Source: Pukyongia sp.
Lineage (GTDB): Bacteria; Bacteroidota; Bacteroidia; Flavobacteriales; Flavobacteriaceae
Length of the DNA: 64,000 nt
Assembly (NCBI GenBank): GCA_030148705.1
Contig: JASBSY010000006.1
Coordinates: 124,001 to 188,000, forward strand
Reading direction: 5' to 3'
In this document: one piece after another, positions 14,426-22,624 of the stretch
Numbering within the stretch: position 1 is the stretch's first letter
Layout: every line of letters begins with the position of its first letter
Program-made: the position numbers and the translations under genes
Notes under the pieces: model-generated
Database searches by the model: none
Told to the model about the DNA's origin: nothing
The model's input: the letters and a program-made list of their open reading frames with translations, nothing else

Positions 14426-14818
14426 ATGAAACGCATCGAGCTTATTGCAAGGATCGTGATCGCCATCGTTGTTGGCGAGGTGATTCTGGTGCTGGGCACT
14501 ACCCTGGCGCAGGAGACACTGTTCGGGGATATCAGCTGGCATACCTCCTCCCAATTGGAACTGGCACTCGGGGGGTTTTTTGCCTTTTTGGCGGCCGTCC
14601 TCGCAGGGGCTGTGGCTTATCTGGTGGTTAAAAAAGCCACCCTTATCCCCATTGTCATCCTTTCGGTGCTGGTTTTCCTGGAAACCACCTGGCTTATCCA
14701 AAGCGGCCGCTCCGAAGAGCCTGTCTTGGTATCAACTATGGCAGGGGCCTCGCTTATCCTAGGCTTCTGGGTTGGCACATGGCTGGGTTCCAAACTTCAA
14801 ACAACGGCTGAAAATTAA
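14426..14818 (+). CDS. Small four-helix membrane protein
   Basis: A 130-residue hydrophobic protein with four predicted membrane segments at about residues 7-28, 47-68, 72-90 and 103-122. It carries no recognisable motif. G+C content returns to the level of the housekeeping genes, so the AT-rich insertion ends before here. Function unknown. Confidence 0.65.
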   Translation: MKRIELIARIVIAIVVGEVILVLGTTLAQETLFGDISWHTSSQLELALGGFFAFLAAVLAGAVAYLVVKKATLIPIVILSVLVFLETTWLIQSGRSEEPVLVSTMAGASLILGFWVGTWLGSKLQTTAEN

Positions 14819-14858
14819 AAATCTTGCATAAATCACCTGTCTTTGCGTTCTATTCTAA

Positions 14859-15278
14859 ATGTCAAAAACAATAGTTTTAATACTACTCGGGTTTCTGGTC
14901 TTTATAGTGATAGTCTATATTGACAACAGAAGAATGAAGAACAGTCTTCGTAAATTAGACAAGGATCGCCCCCGGTTAACAAAAGTTGATTTTATAACAC
15001 TATTAGAAGCAAAAGGCTACAATGCTAAGCATGCTGAAGTACTTCATGATCAACTTATGGATTTTCTACCAATAGAGAGATTTTCTATCTACCCTGAAGA
15101 TGACCTCCACAATGATTATAAAATTGACGATTCAGAGGTTGATGATATTATTATTAAGGTTTGTTCTGTACTAAATATCAGGGAACCTAATCAAGATGAT
15201 TGTGATTACGTATTTAAATCATTCGACTATACAAGTGTGGAATCAATTTTGTTTTTAACACGAGAGCTTTCAAAATAA
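14859..15278 (+). CDS. Membrane-anchored small acidic protein, possibly acyl-carrier-like
   Basis: A 139-residue protein. Residues 4-21 (TIVLILLGFLVFIVIVYI) form an N-terminal anchor. The rest is an acidic helical domain with FSIYPEDDLHNDYKIDDSE near residues 75-93, weakly reminiscent of DUF1493/acyl-carrier-like proteins, but without the Ser of a phosphopantetheine site. It is AT-rich compared with both neighbours, which may mean separate acquisition. Function not assigned. Confidence 0.5.
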   Translation: MSKTIVLILLGFLVFIVIVYIDNRRMKNSLRKLDKDRPRLTKVDFITLLEAKGYNAKHAEVLHDQLMDFLPIERFSIYPEDDLHNDYKIDDSEVDDIIIKVCSVLNIREPNQDDCDYVFKSFDYTSVESILFLTRELSK

Positions 15279-15362
15279 ATACAGCGGATAATTTTTGTTT
15301 ATCCCCTTCAACTCAATTCGTCTTTTAACCAGTTTCACCCTCAATTCCATCCCAAAAATTAT

Positions 15363-15370
15363 TATCTTTA
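15363..15370 (+). promoter_or_regulatory. Promoter -7 box before the T9SS-sorted protein
   Basis: TATCTTTA, 24 bp upstream of the ATG at 15395, in a context similar to 14388-14395. Confidence 0.6.
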
Positions 15371-15394
15371 ATCGACACACCAAGCATTTCCAAC

Positions 15395-16114
15395 ATGACT
15401 CTGCTAAGGTTAGTTATACTGCTTTTTATTCTTTTTGTTTCAAAAGGAATGGACGCCCAGGATCCGAATTTGCCCGACAGGGATTGGTACCTGAATTATG
15501 CCACGGTTGACGGCCTTACCCGCGAACCGCCCTTTCCCGGTTTTGAAGCAATTTTAAACCTTTCGGCCACTCAATTCAATATTTATCATCCCTATTGCTC
15601 TGAAGCGCTTTCAAGTACGGTCTTATCGTATGAGGGAACCGATGTTTTCCAACTGGAAGAGGATGCAATACTATTATTGGGTTTTTGCGGCGAACCGGCC
15701 TACAATGTCTTTATGGGGCATCATTATTCGTTTTATTACCACAACGGCTCGTTCGCAAAGAACCCCTTTACCTATGAGATAACATCCAACGGACAATGGT
15801 CGACCCTGGAAATTACAAACGCCAACGGCGACCTTGCCGTGTATCACGACCAGGCGCTAGCCGTTCCCGGCATAGATAAAAACAGCTTTGGCATGTTCCC
15901 CAACCCGGCGGAGGAAATGGTAACCATCCGGTCGGCCGCTATTTTAGGCGAAATTTCCTTTTACGATCTTCGCGGTAGACTCATCTATTCCCAAGGCGAT
16001 CTAAATACCAATGAGATTTCCCTGGATATATCCGACTTCGATCCGGGCTTCTACTTAACCGTTGCGAAAACGGAAAATGGGGAGCTAATTACCCGAAAGT
16101 TATACAAGGAATAA
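15395..16114 (+). CDS. Secreted protein with type IX secretion C-terminal sorting domain
   Basis: A 239-residue protein. Residues 1-21 are a Sec signal peptide (VILLFILFVSKGMDAQ, cleavage after AQ or before it). The middle part is a beta-rich domain of about 130 residues with no named family. Residues about 165-239 form a type A T9SS sorting domain: it opens with FGMFPNPAEEMVTI, contains ISFYDLRGRLIY, then DPGFYLTVAKTENGE, and ends with a Lys-rich strand (RKLYKE). The protein should cross the outer membrane and be released or attached to the surface. This supports assignment to gliding/T9SS-bearing Bacteroidota. Confidence 0.85.
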   Translation: MTLLRLVILLFILFVSKGMDAQDPNLPDRDWYLNYATVDGLTREPPFPGFEAILNLSATQFNIYHPYCSEALSSTVLSYEGTDVFQLEEDAILLLGFCGEPAYNVFMGHHYSFYYHNGSFAKNPFTYEITSNGQWSTLEITNANGDLAVYHDQALAVPGIDKNSFGMFPNPAEEMVTIRSAAILGEISFYDLRGRLIYSQGDLNTNEISLDISDFDPGFYLTVAKTENGELITRKLYKE

Positions 16115-16283
16115 GGCGTGCAGTCCGCAACACGTATCGCAGCAAAATTTCTTATCAGCTTTAGTGGGTAACCTCTTCACATACTCCCCCATTTTATCCG
16201 CCATTACTACTGGCATAAAAGCTCTATTTTTAGTATATTTAAGAGAGGCCGCCCTAAGTATCATTTTAAAAATCGAGCAAGAC

Positions 16284-17336
16284 ATGTTAAGACAATTTAT
16301 CTGTATTCTATTTATAAGCGGGCTACTGCTTAGCTGCAACGAGCAGAACAGCCGCGACAGAGACAACGAAGCCGGGCGGGAGGAAGCAGCCGACAGCCTT
16401 TCCATGGCAGACTGGCAGCATTATAAGAATTCGGAGCTGGGACTAAGTCTGCGCTACCCTACAGATTGGGTGCTGACCGAAGACCGGGAGCAACCAGATA
16501 ACGTTGTGGTGATAAATATTCATAAGAGAAATATTGCCAAAAATCCCGAAGAACAACCCTTCCATCTGCACGAATCGGCCGAAATCAGCTACCTGGCTAT
16601 CTGGCCCAAAGGCATAGGCACCGAATTCCCCAGCGGGGATCAAAAGAACTATACTGAAATAGCCACGCCCCACTACACCTTCCCGCTCAATACCGAAAGG
16701 TCAAAAGTCTTCTACCTGGAAAACGGCGAGCAATGGGCCGCTTTCCTTTCGCCCGCAACCGGAGCCACCAATACCAACTGGGATGAATACGGCTTTGTGT
16801 TCGCCCAGGCAGCCATAGCCGGTTTTTCGGCCGAATGCACCGACAAGGATACAGGCGCCAACAAACCCATGCGGCAATGCGACCCGCTGGCCGGGGATAG
16901 GGTGATAAAAAAAGGAAGCGTGGACCAAGCCGACTGGCAATTGCTCACTCAGATCATTTCGAGTATGGAATTCACCCAAACAGAGGAACGACCGCTTAGC
17001 GACCTCATCCGAGTGGAGCGCCCACAGCCCAATATGAATATTCAATCGCCACTGAGCATCCAAGGAACGGCCAGGGGGTATTGGTATTTCGAAGGCAACT
17101 TTCCTATCAGCCTTAAAGACGCAGCCGGCAAGGTGATCGCAAGGGGCTATGCCACCGCTCAGGGGGAATGGATGACGGAAGATTTCGTGCCCTTCGAAGC
17201 CAGCCTGGAATACAATACCAACAAAGCCCCCGATGACGAACGCGGGCAACTGGTCTTTGAACGTGCCAACCCTTCGGGCCTGGCGAAAAATGACCGCAGC
17301 TACGCCATCCCGGTATTATTTCCTCCCAAGCAGTAA
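16284..17336 (+). CDS. Lipoprotein with C-terminal Gmad2-type immunoglobulin-like domain
   Basis: A 350-residue protein from ATG 16284, chosen because it places an SPII signal (FICILFISGLLLSC, Cys about residue 18) at the N terminus. An in-frame ATG at 16164 would put 40 odd residues before it. After a Glu/Asp-rich linker comes a domain beginning WQHYKNSELGLSLRYPTDW (PsbP-like, about 40-230). Residues about 255-350 match the Gmad2 domain: VERPQPNMNIQSPLSIQG, then ARGYWYFEGNFPISLKDAAG and PFEASLEY. It is probably anchored in the periplasm or outer membrane. Biological role unknown. Confidence 0.75.
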   Translation: MLRQFICILFISGLLLSCNEQNSRDRDNEAGREEAADSLSMADWQHYKNSELGLSLRYPTDWVLTEDREQPDNVVVINIHKRNIAKNPEEQPFHLHESAEISYLAIWPKGIGTEFPSGDQKNYTEIATPHYTFPLNTERSKVFYLENGEQWAAFLSPATGATNTNWDEYGFVFAQAAIAGFSAECTDKDTGANKPMRQCDPLAGDRVIKKGSVDQADWQLLTQIISSMEFTQTEERPLSDLIRVERPQPNMNIQSPLSIQGTARGYWYFEGNFPISLKDAAGKVIARGYATAQGEWMTEDFVPFEASLEYNTNKAPDDERGQLVFERANPSGLAKNDRSYAIPVLFPPKQ

Positions 17337-17426
17337 GGAGACATTGTTTGTTTTTGGTGTTGTTTAATCGAAAAATCTTCAAGCCCTTTCTTATAAGCAA
17401 CTCAGGCTGAGTTCATAAAAAAATTG

Positions 17427-17434
17427 TAACTTTA
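17427..17434 (+). promoter_or_regulatory. Probable promoter -7 box of the lipoprotein operon at 17.5-20 kb
   Basis: TAACTTTA, 112 bp upstream of the first gene at 17547. A -33 element is not clear. Confidence 0.4.
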
Positions 17435-17546
17435 GAATATGATGTCACAATCCAATTGTGATTTTATGATAATGATGTTTCGGTACCGCAGCATACTAAC
17501 TAAGATGTAATCGGTTTCCGAAACTGCTTTTTTTAACCATAAAAAC

Positions 17547-18182
17547 ATGATCATGACAACCACCCAAATTTCCCTACCTGTCTTATTGCTCAGTGCCCTG
17601 CTGCTAGCTTCCTGCGGCAATTCAGAAAAAAAAGAAAACACCGACGGTGAACATACAACTTCGGAAGCCACTGTTGAAAGCACTTCAACCGATCAAGGCA
17701 TCGCACTTAAACAGCATGCAGATTATACGCGATTATACGCCCCGGCAGATGGCTGCAGAATTACGGCCGGAGAGGTTGCTTCCGTCTATGACGTACCCGA
17801 GGATAAGGTAAAAGAAACCTATAATATGGCCAATGGCCACGGAGGTCATGATTGCACCTATGAGGTTTATTTCGACGATGGTTCAAAAACGGTGTTCTCT
17901 GTCATGGAGATGAAAATGTCGAAGGAAGCAGTGGGCGACCAACTAAAAAAACTTACGAGCGGTTCCTATGAAAAGGGTTTTATGACTACCAGCCGGGCCG
18001 GCGACAACTATATCTGGAAGCACCCGAATCAGGGATATTTTGTGCTCTACAACCCCAATTATGCCAACGGCCTGCGGGTTCGGTATCGCATGGTCTTTAA
18101 AGTAAGTGAAGAAGAGAAGATCTTCCTGGAAGAAAAGGGCCTGGAAGCTGTTGAACTTATAATCGATAAATTTAAGGACTAA
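17547..18182 (+). CDS. Lipoprotein of unknown function
   Basis: A 211-residue protein with an SPII signal: LPVLLLSALLLASC with the lipidated Cys at residue 23, followed by a Glu/Thr/Ser-rich linker to about residue 52. The mature domain starts with ADGCRITAGEVASVYDV, and has a second Cys in HGGHDCTYEVYF near residue 107, which could form a disulfide with the first. Mixed alpha/beta pattern. First gene of a three-gene run with spacings of 4 bp to the next two genes. An alternative ATG lies two codons in (17553). Confidence 0.7.
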   Translation: MIMTTTQISLPVLLLSALLLASCGNSEKKENTDGEHTTSEATVESTSTDQGIALKQHADYTRLYAPADGCRITAGEVASVYDVPEDKVKETYNMANGHGGHDCTYEVYFDDGSKTVFSVMEMKMSKEAVGDQLKKLTSGSYEKGFMTTSRAGDNYIWKHPNQGYFVLYNPNYANGLRVRYRMVFKVSEEEKIFLEEKGLEAVELIIDKFKD

Positions 18183-18186
18183 CACT

Positions 18187-19572
18187 ATGAAATCACTAAA
18201 ACTCACTTTACTGTTAAGTTTTTTGCTACCGGGTATGCTGTCGGTACTGGCCCAGCCCTATACCCTGGATAAAGAGGTTAAACCGATAGAGTTGGCTCTT
18301 AAGGAAGATACCCGGAAGGGACATGAAGGCGAAAAAGGTATCGTATTCTTTAACCGGGTAAGCGATACTACCATGTATCATTTTGTTTCCGGGCACAGTA
18401 TGTTCCAGTTTGTGGATGTGCTGGTCACCAGCCTGGACGGTACTCCCCTGGAGGTGAGTCTGAATCAGGACGTGTGGAACGATGAGTACAACAAACAAAG
18501 TACGGCCCGGGCAGAGGATAATACGGTGAACTTCCGGCTACGGGCTGAAGGGAAGTTCGGGATAAAGATTGAAACCGAAAATCCTTCAAATTCCCTGTAC
18601 AGCATTGCAGTTTTGGCAAGCCCGGAACGAAAGGGCTACCTGGGAAGCGTTTTTACTAAGATCAAAGACAGCGAAATAACCGCCGAAGCCGAAGGTGCCG
18701 GCGCGGATGACGATGGAGATGATAATGGCGGCGGAGGCAATACGCTGCTGTATATTGCCCTGGGAGTGGCCCTGCTGGTTATTGGCTTACTGGCCGGGAA
18801 ACTGATGGGCAGAAAGCGAAACAACACCACCGTGATCATACTGTTCTTGCTGGCGATGCCACTGGGCGCTATGGCCCAACGCGAAACATCCACCTTTCTC
18901 ACCATAGAAGAATTCGAGCGGTATAAGGAAGGCATGGAGCGCGACCGTGCCAACATGGAACGGAAGCTGGAGATCCTTGAAAAGGAACGGGCAGGAATGG
19001 ACAAAGGTGTTAAAGATCTCAACTCAAAGCTTTCCAGTATTCGTAAACGATGGGAAGAGGCTAAAAACCTTTACAGCCAGTATAATGGCCTGAGCAGTTG
19101 TATAAGTTCCACCCCTCCGGCCGGGAGTCCGAGTATACCTTCCATTTGTACAGACATCGTTTATGATGAGGACGGGGAACCGCTGGAGGAACAGGATGCC
19201 GAATGTGCCAACTGTTTTAAGGATGCCCGTAAGAAATTCAATGAGCAGCGCTACCTGTTCGAGCGACTGGCAACCATCTATAAATGCACCAAGAAGTTTT
19301 CGGAGGCCGCCATTGCTTTTGGGGATAATACCTCGGGTGTACATGCCGTAGCGGGAATGGCCTGGCAGGCGGAACGGGTGAAGATTGAGAAGTCGGTAAA
19401 GGACCTGCAGGCTGCCTACGATAACAAGTATGCCGAGTTGTTACAAAGTCTGGCCGATTCGATGATGGAACTCAATATCTGTGAGGCTAAATACGGCGTG
19501 GAGGACTGGTACGATCGCTTCGGCTATATGTATTTCGAATTTATGAAGGAAAAATACCAACGAAAGGACTAA
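18187..19572 (+). CDS. Exported membrane protein with acidic linker, two hydrophobic segments and coiled coil
   Basis: A 461-residue protein. Residues 1-22 are a Sec signal peptide (ending SVLAQ). Residues 25-160 are a beta-rich exported domain. Residues 167-184 are an Asp/Gly-rich linker, 185-206 a membrane segment, and 213-231 a second hydrophobic stretch ending AMPLGAMAQ that looks like another signal peptide. Residues about 238-292 are a coiled coil (EEFERYKEGMERDRANMERK). A C-terminal helical domain then holds several cysteines, including CANC near residue 344. It looks like the fusion of a membrane protein and a secreted protein. It is 4 bp after the upstream lipoprotein and 4 bp before the next. 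Confidence 0.7.
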   Translation: MKSLKLTLLLSFLLPGMLSVLAQPYTLDKEVKPIELALKEDTRKGHEGEKGIVFFNRVSDTTMYHFVSGHSMFQFVDVLVTSLDGTPLEVSLNQDVWNDEYNKQSTARAEDNTVNFRLRAEGKFGIKIETENPSNSLYSIAVLASPERKGYLGSVFTKIKDSEITAEAEGAGADDDGDDNGGGGNTLLYIALGVALLVIGLLAGKLMGRKRNNTTVIILFLLAMPLGAMAQRETSTFLTIEEFERYKEGMERDRANMERKLEILEKERAGMDKGVKDLNSKLSSIRKRWEEAKNLYSQYNGLSSCISSTPPAGSPSIPSICTDIVYDEDGEPLEEQDAECANCFKDARKKFNEQRYLFERLATIYKCTKKFSEAAIAFGDNTSGVHAVAGMAWQAERVKIEKSVKDLQAAYDNKYAELLQSLADSMMELNICEAKYGVEDWYDRFGYMYFEFMKEKYQRKD

Positions 19573-19576
19573 TGCT

Positions 19577-19969
19577 ATGTATTTGACAAAGAAAATAGTG
19601 CTTCTCGCCTGCTGCAGCTTACTTTGGATGAGCTGTAAAACGGTTTCTTCTACGGGTACTCCTGCTGCAGAAACGATCATTGGGTCCTGGGAGGGTTGCG
19701 ACGGAAGGGTCGTTACCTTTAGCTCGGAAGAAAATGGAGAGATCGTGGGCAGGTACAGCAAGCTGGGCGGACTGGCCCGATACGGTTTTGAAGTGAATGA
19801 AACAGGCTATAAATTACGGAGACGGGCTGCGGGTACGTATGCAGGGACGGTTAAATGGCGTACTACTTCAGGCAGTGTGAGCTGGAAAAAAGTAACGGTT
19901 TCAATACAGGGTGATACCTATTTGGATGACAGTTCTGACAGCTGTGCAAAAGAGATGACGCGAGTATAG
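19577..19969 (+). CDS. Small lipoprotein
   Basis: A 130-residue protein with an SPII signal (VLLACCSLLWMSC, lipidated Cys about residue 20). The mature part is beta-rich and basic (GRYSKLGGLARYGFEVNE, then KLRRRAAGTYAGTVKWR) with a Cys pair (residues about 41 and 123). It starts 4 bp after the coiled-coil protein and so is the third gene of that operon. Family unknown. Confidence 0.65.
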   Translation: MYLTKKIVLLACCSLLWMSCKTVSSTGTPAAETIIGSWEGCDGRVVTFSSEENGEIVGRYSKLGGLARYGFEVNETGYKLRRRAAGTYAGTVKWRTTSGSVSWKKVTVSIQGDTYLDDSSDSCAKEMTRV

Positions 19970-20049
19970 GGTTGCTGTTTAACTGAATTCGCTTGCGAAA
20001 ATTCTACAGCTTTTAGGCCTCCGATTGATTGATCGTGATTTACTTAAAT

Positions 20050-21075
20050 ATGAAAAATTTAATTATCTGCCTGTTGGGCCTTACAGTTCTTTTATCCTGT
20101 AACAGAGGTAATGAAAGTTTGCAATATGCCGAAGATCTATTAATTACGGATAATCACGTGCACCTTATGAGTCCCGGCTTAATTGCCGATTGGAAAGCGC
20201 TTGGTATCCCGTTTTCCAATCCCGATTATTATTATTCGGATATTGATTCGATCCTTACAAGAAACAATGCCGATTTTATAAGCCTGGTAGGGATGGGGTA
20301 TGTGTATGAGAATCCGGAATATTACCCTGGAACGGATGTTTATAACAGACTTCGGGAGGAAAATGATTATTTGCTGAAAACATCTCAAGGATATGAAGCA
20401 AGAGTAGTACCCTATTTCGCTGTGGATCCCCTGAAGGAATATGCTTTAAAGGAGATCGAGAGATGTTTAAAAATAAACGAACAGGCAGGTTTAAAACTAC
20501 ATTTCAACGCATCTCAGGTTTATCTTACCGAAGCTGAGCATCTTAAAAAGATAAAACCCATTTTCGAATTGGCCGCTATTCGTCGTATTCCCATTCTCTT
20601 GCATTTTGACAACGGACACCCTAAATTTGGAAAGGCAGATGTGGAAATCCTGGTCGATTCTGTATTAAAGGATTTGGACACTGTACGAATGAATATTGCT
20701 CATTTCGGAACGTCGGGTGGGTTTAATGAAAAAACAAAGGATGTCATCGAAACCTTTATCGAACTCTACGATACCGGCCGTATTCCGGAAAGGCATCTGC
20801 TTAAATTCGATATTTCGGCCGTCGCCCTGGATAAGAACAGTGAGGGTATAAAAAAGTTATCGAAAAGTGAGTTCAGGGAGCTGAAATTGTATTGCGAAGG
20901 GCTGGGATATGACAAAATCATCTTCGGAACCGATTACCCCTTGTACACCAGCCAGGCGTATCTGAAGGTTTTAAAGGTAAAACTGGCACTCCCCGATTCC
21001 ATCCTTCATAAGATCGTTGATAACCAAGACCCGGCTGTGTATCCCTCAACCGAAACATCAACCCGAATCCCGTAG
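20050..21075 (+). CDS. Lipoprotein amidohydrolase (amidohydrolase-2/TIM-barrel family)
   Basis: A 341-residue protein. The ATG at 20050 (MKNLIICLLGLTVLLSC) gives an SPII signal; the ATG at 20029 would add seven residues. The metal-dependent TIM-barrel hydrolase pattern is visible: DNHVHLM near residue 35 (HxH of strand 1), LKLHFNAS near 150, ILLHFDNGH near 185, NIAHFGTSGGF near 218 and FGTDYPLY near 298 (strand 8 Asp). It would hydrolyse or decarboxylate a small substrate in the periplasm. The substrate cannot be inferred. It is a monocistronic gene in the accessory region. Confidence 0.78.
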   Translation: MKNLIICLLGLTVLLSCNRGNESLQYAEDLLITDNHVHLMSPGLIADWKALGIPFSNPDYYYSDIDSILTRNNADFISLVGMGYVYENPEYYPGTDVYNRLREENDYLLKTSQGYEARVVPYFAVDPLKEYALKEIERCLKINEQAGLKLHFNASQVYLTEAEHLKKIKPIFELAAIRRIPILLHFDNGHPKFGKADVEILVDSVLKDLDTVRMNIAHFGTSGGFNEKTKDVIETFIELYDTGRIPERHLLKFDISAVALDKNSEGIKKLSKSEFRELKLYCEGLGYDKIIFGTDYPLYTSQAYLKVLKVKLALPDSILHKIVDNQDPAVYPSTETSTRIP

Positions 21076-21148
21076 CAAATGGTGTTCTTACTCCCTATAC
21101 GTCGGAGCACTTAATCATTTGCAACCTGATTCACAACACTAATTAAAA

Positions 21149-21646
21149 ATGAAACACTTTTATGTAACACAGCATTCGTACAGTTTACCATTATTCGCAT
21201 TTGTATTCCTTATATGCGTATGCTGCACTGACGCTTCAGAAGAGAAAGCTACCAAAGTCGATACGGAAGCAAACTCCTTCGCGGCTTATAATCATACGGC
21301 CTTTGTGGTTAAGAATTTAGATTCCAGTGTGGCCTTTTACCACTACCTTTTCGAATTCGACACCATTCATTATCCCTTTCCGTACAGGGAGAATATTCAG
21401 GCCAAATGGATGTCGATAGGAAACGGTGGGGAGCTGCACCTGGGGGAATTCAAAGGAGATACCAATCAATATTCCTATCCCGGGCATATCGGGTTTACGG
21501 TAACCTCCATCGACACCATCCTTTCGCGGTTAGAAGCATTGAATATTGAATTGCCCGAAATGGAAAGCATGCCCAATGGCGAACGAACAATTCATATCGC
21601 AGACATAGACGGAAATAATATTCATATCATCGAGCGCAAGGAATAA
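21149..21646 (+). CDS. Exported VOC-superfamily (glyoxalase-like) protein
   Basis: A 165-residue protein with an N-terminal export segment (LFAFVFLICVCC, probably lipidated at the second Cys). A single vicinal-oxygen-chelate module follows: YNHTAFVVKNLDSSVAFYHYL near residue 48 (metal His), GGELHLGEF near 92, GHIGFTVTSIDTI near 111 and IADIDGNNIHIIE at the C terminus with the Glu ligand. VOC enzymes act as dimers on glyoxal adducts, antibiotics or aromatic diols; the substrate is not inferable. It is the last accessory gene before the DUF721 gene. Confidence 0.75.
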   Translation: MKHFYVTQHSYSLPLFAFVFLICVCCTDASEEKATKVDTEANSFAAYNHTAFVVKNLDSSVAFYHYLFEFDTIHYPFPYRENIQAKWMSIGNGGELHLGEFKGDTNQYSYPGHIGFTVTSIDTILSRLEALNIELPEMESMPNGERTIHIADIDGNNIHIIERKE

Positions 21647-21709
21647 AAGGAGCGTTAGGTTGCGGTTTAATTCCATGCTTTTTAAGCCGACTAAAAAGTT
21701 CAATTTCGC

Positions 21710-21717
21710 TACCTTTA
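21710..21717 (+). promoter_or_regulatory. Promoter -7 box of the DUF721 gene
   Basis: TACCTTTA ends only 4 bp before the ATG at 21722, so the transcript is probably leaderless. Confidence 0.55.
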
Positions 21718-21721
21718 CGCT

Positions 21722-22018
21722 ATGGCAAAACGATACGGCGATCACAGCTCTCTGGGGGATGTACTAAAAGATGTTATTGGCAGTGGCAAACTGAAGAAAG
21801 GTTTGGATAAAGTCACGGCTGCCCAGGCCTGGCATTCGGTCATGGGCGAAGCCATCACCAAATATACCACCGATGTAAAACTGGATGGCAGTACACTTTA
21901 TGTAAGCCTGAGTTCCTCTGTGCTTCGGGAGGAACTAAGCTATGGCAGGGCGAAGATAATTGCTATGATAAACGAAGCCACTTCCGAAGAACTCGTTAAA
22001 AAACTGGTGCTGCGGTAA
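21722..22018 (+). CDS. DUF721 (DciA-like) protein
   Basis: A 98-residue protein with the DUF721 signature: SLGDVLKDVIGSGKLKKGL, VTAAQAWHSVMGEAITKYT, LDGSTLYVSLSSSVLREELSY. Members of this family (DciA) load the replicative helicase DnaB in bacteria without DnaC. It commonly follows recF in Flavobacteriaceae, which fits a replication role. Here the recF-proximal position has been disrupted by the 16-kb accessory block, and this gene has its own near-leaderless promoter. Convergent with ndk, separated by a terminator. Confidence 0.88.
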   Translation: MAKRYGDHSSLGDVLKDVIGSGKLKKGLDKVTAAQAWHSVMGEAITKYTTDVKLDGSTLYVSLSSSVLREELSYGRAKIIAMINEATSEELVKKLVLR

Positions 22019-22053
22019 TAAAAAATGCGCCTCCTGTAGTACAAAAGGCGCAT
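22019..22053 (-). terminator. Rho-independent terminator of ndk
   Basis: ATGCGCCT (22025-22032) pairs with AGGCGCAT (22046-22053). Read on the minus strand the stem is followed by TTTTTTATTA, as expected for a terminator. It sits 21 bp after the ndk stop and right behind the convergent DUF721 gene. Confidence 0.75.
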
Positions 22054-22073
22054 AATAGTCTATACTATTTTAT

Positions 22074-22493
22074 TTAGAATATCTCTCTTCCGGCAAAGTG
22101 AAATGCGCCTTCGATAGCGGCATTCTCATCGCTGTCACTTCCGTGAACAGCATTTTCACCTATACTGGCGGCATACAATTTACGGATGGTGCCTTCGGCA
22201 GCTTCGGCCGGGTTTGTAGCCCCGATGAGCGTGCGGAAGTCCTCCACGGCGTTGTCCTTTTCTAGGATAGCGGCAACGATAGGGCCCCTGGTCATATATT
22301 CAACCAATTCCCCGAAGAACGGACGCTCTTTATGGATGGCGTAAAATTCTTTTGCGTCGGCTGTGGTCATCTGGGTTAATTTCATAGCGACGATCTTAAA
22401 ACCTGAAGCCGTGATCTTTTCAAGGATGGCTCCAATATGCCCTTTCTCAACACTGTCGGGCTTTAGCATAGTAAACGTTCTGTTTGTTCTCAT
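22074..22493 (-). CDS. ndk: Nucleoside diphosphate kinase
   Basis: Transfers the gamma phosphate of ATP to nucleoside diphosphates through a phospho-histidine. The 139 residues are the usual length. [16 protein letters not shown] at the N terminus, [18 protein letters not shown], and IRKLYAAS followed by [12 protein letters not shown] with the catalytic His near residue 116 are all present. The ATG at 22491-22493 is chosen over an upstream one at 22544 because it gives the family N terminus and because the promoter box TACTTTTG lies at 22514-22521 between the two. Confidence 0.97.
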   Translation of the reverse strand: MRTNRTFTMLKPDSVEKGHIGAILEKITASGFKIVAMKLTQMTTADAKEFYAIHKERPFFGELVEYMTRGPIVAAILEKDNAVEDFRTLIGATNPAEAAEGTIRKLYAASIGENAVHGSDSDENAAIEGAFHFAGREIF

Positions 22494-22513
22494 GTGGTTC
22501 TTTAAATTTTGTG

Positions 22514-22521
22514 CAAAAGTA
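22514..22521 (-). promoter_or_regulatory. Promoter -7 box of ndk
   Basis: Minus-strand TACTTTTG, 20 bp before the ndk start codon. It excludes the upstream in-frame ATG at 22544 as the start. Confidence 0.6.
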
Positions 22522-22624
22522 GTTATTTGAATAAAGAAACCCAACCATATATGTTAGTTTAATATTAAATCCACCCTGCTGTCTGTTAGGGCGATTCGGA
22601 CGAATAATTGTATCTTAGCCCCTT

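Noticed and set aside
16164-16283. Upstream start for the Gmad2 lipoprotein
   Set aside because: It would bury the SPII signal 40 residues inside the chain.
16701-17249. 182-codon minus-strand open frame opposite the Gmad2 lipoprotein
   Set aside because: It is the shadow of a well-supported gene with signal peptide and domain match; the antisense frame has no recognisable features.
13025-21646. Accessory genes as a prophage or conjugative element
   Set aside because: No phage structural, replication, integrase, relaxase or transfer genes; mostly lipoproteins and membrane proteins.
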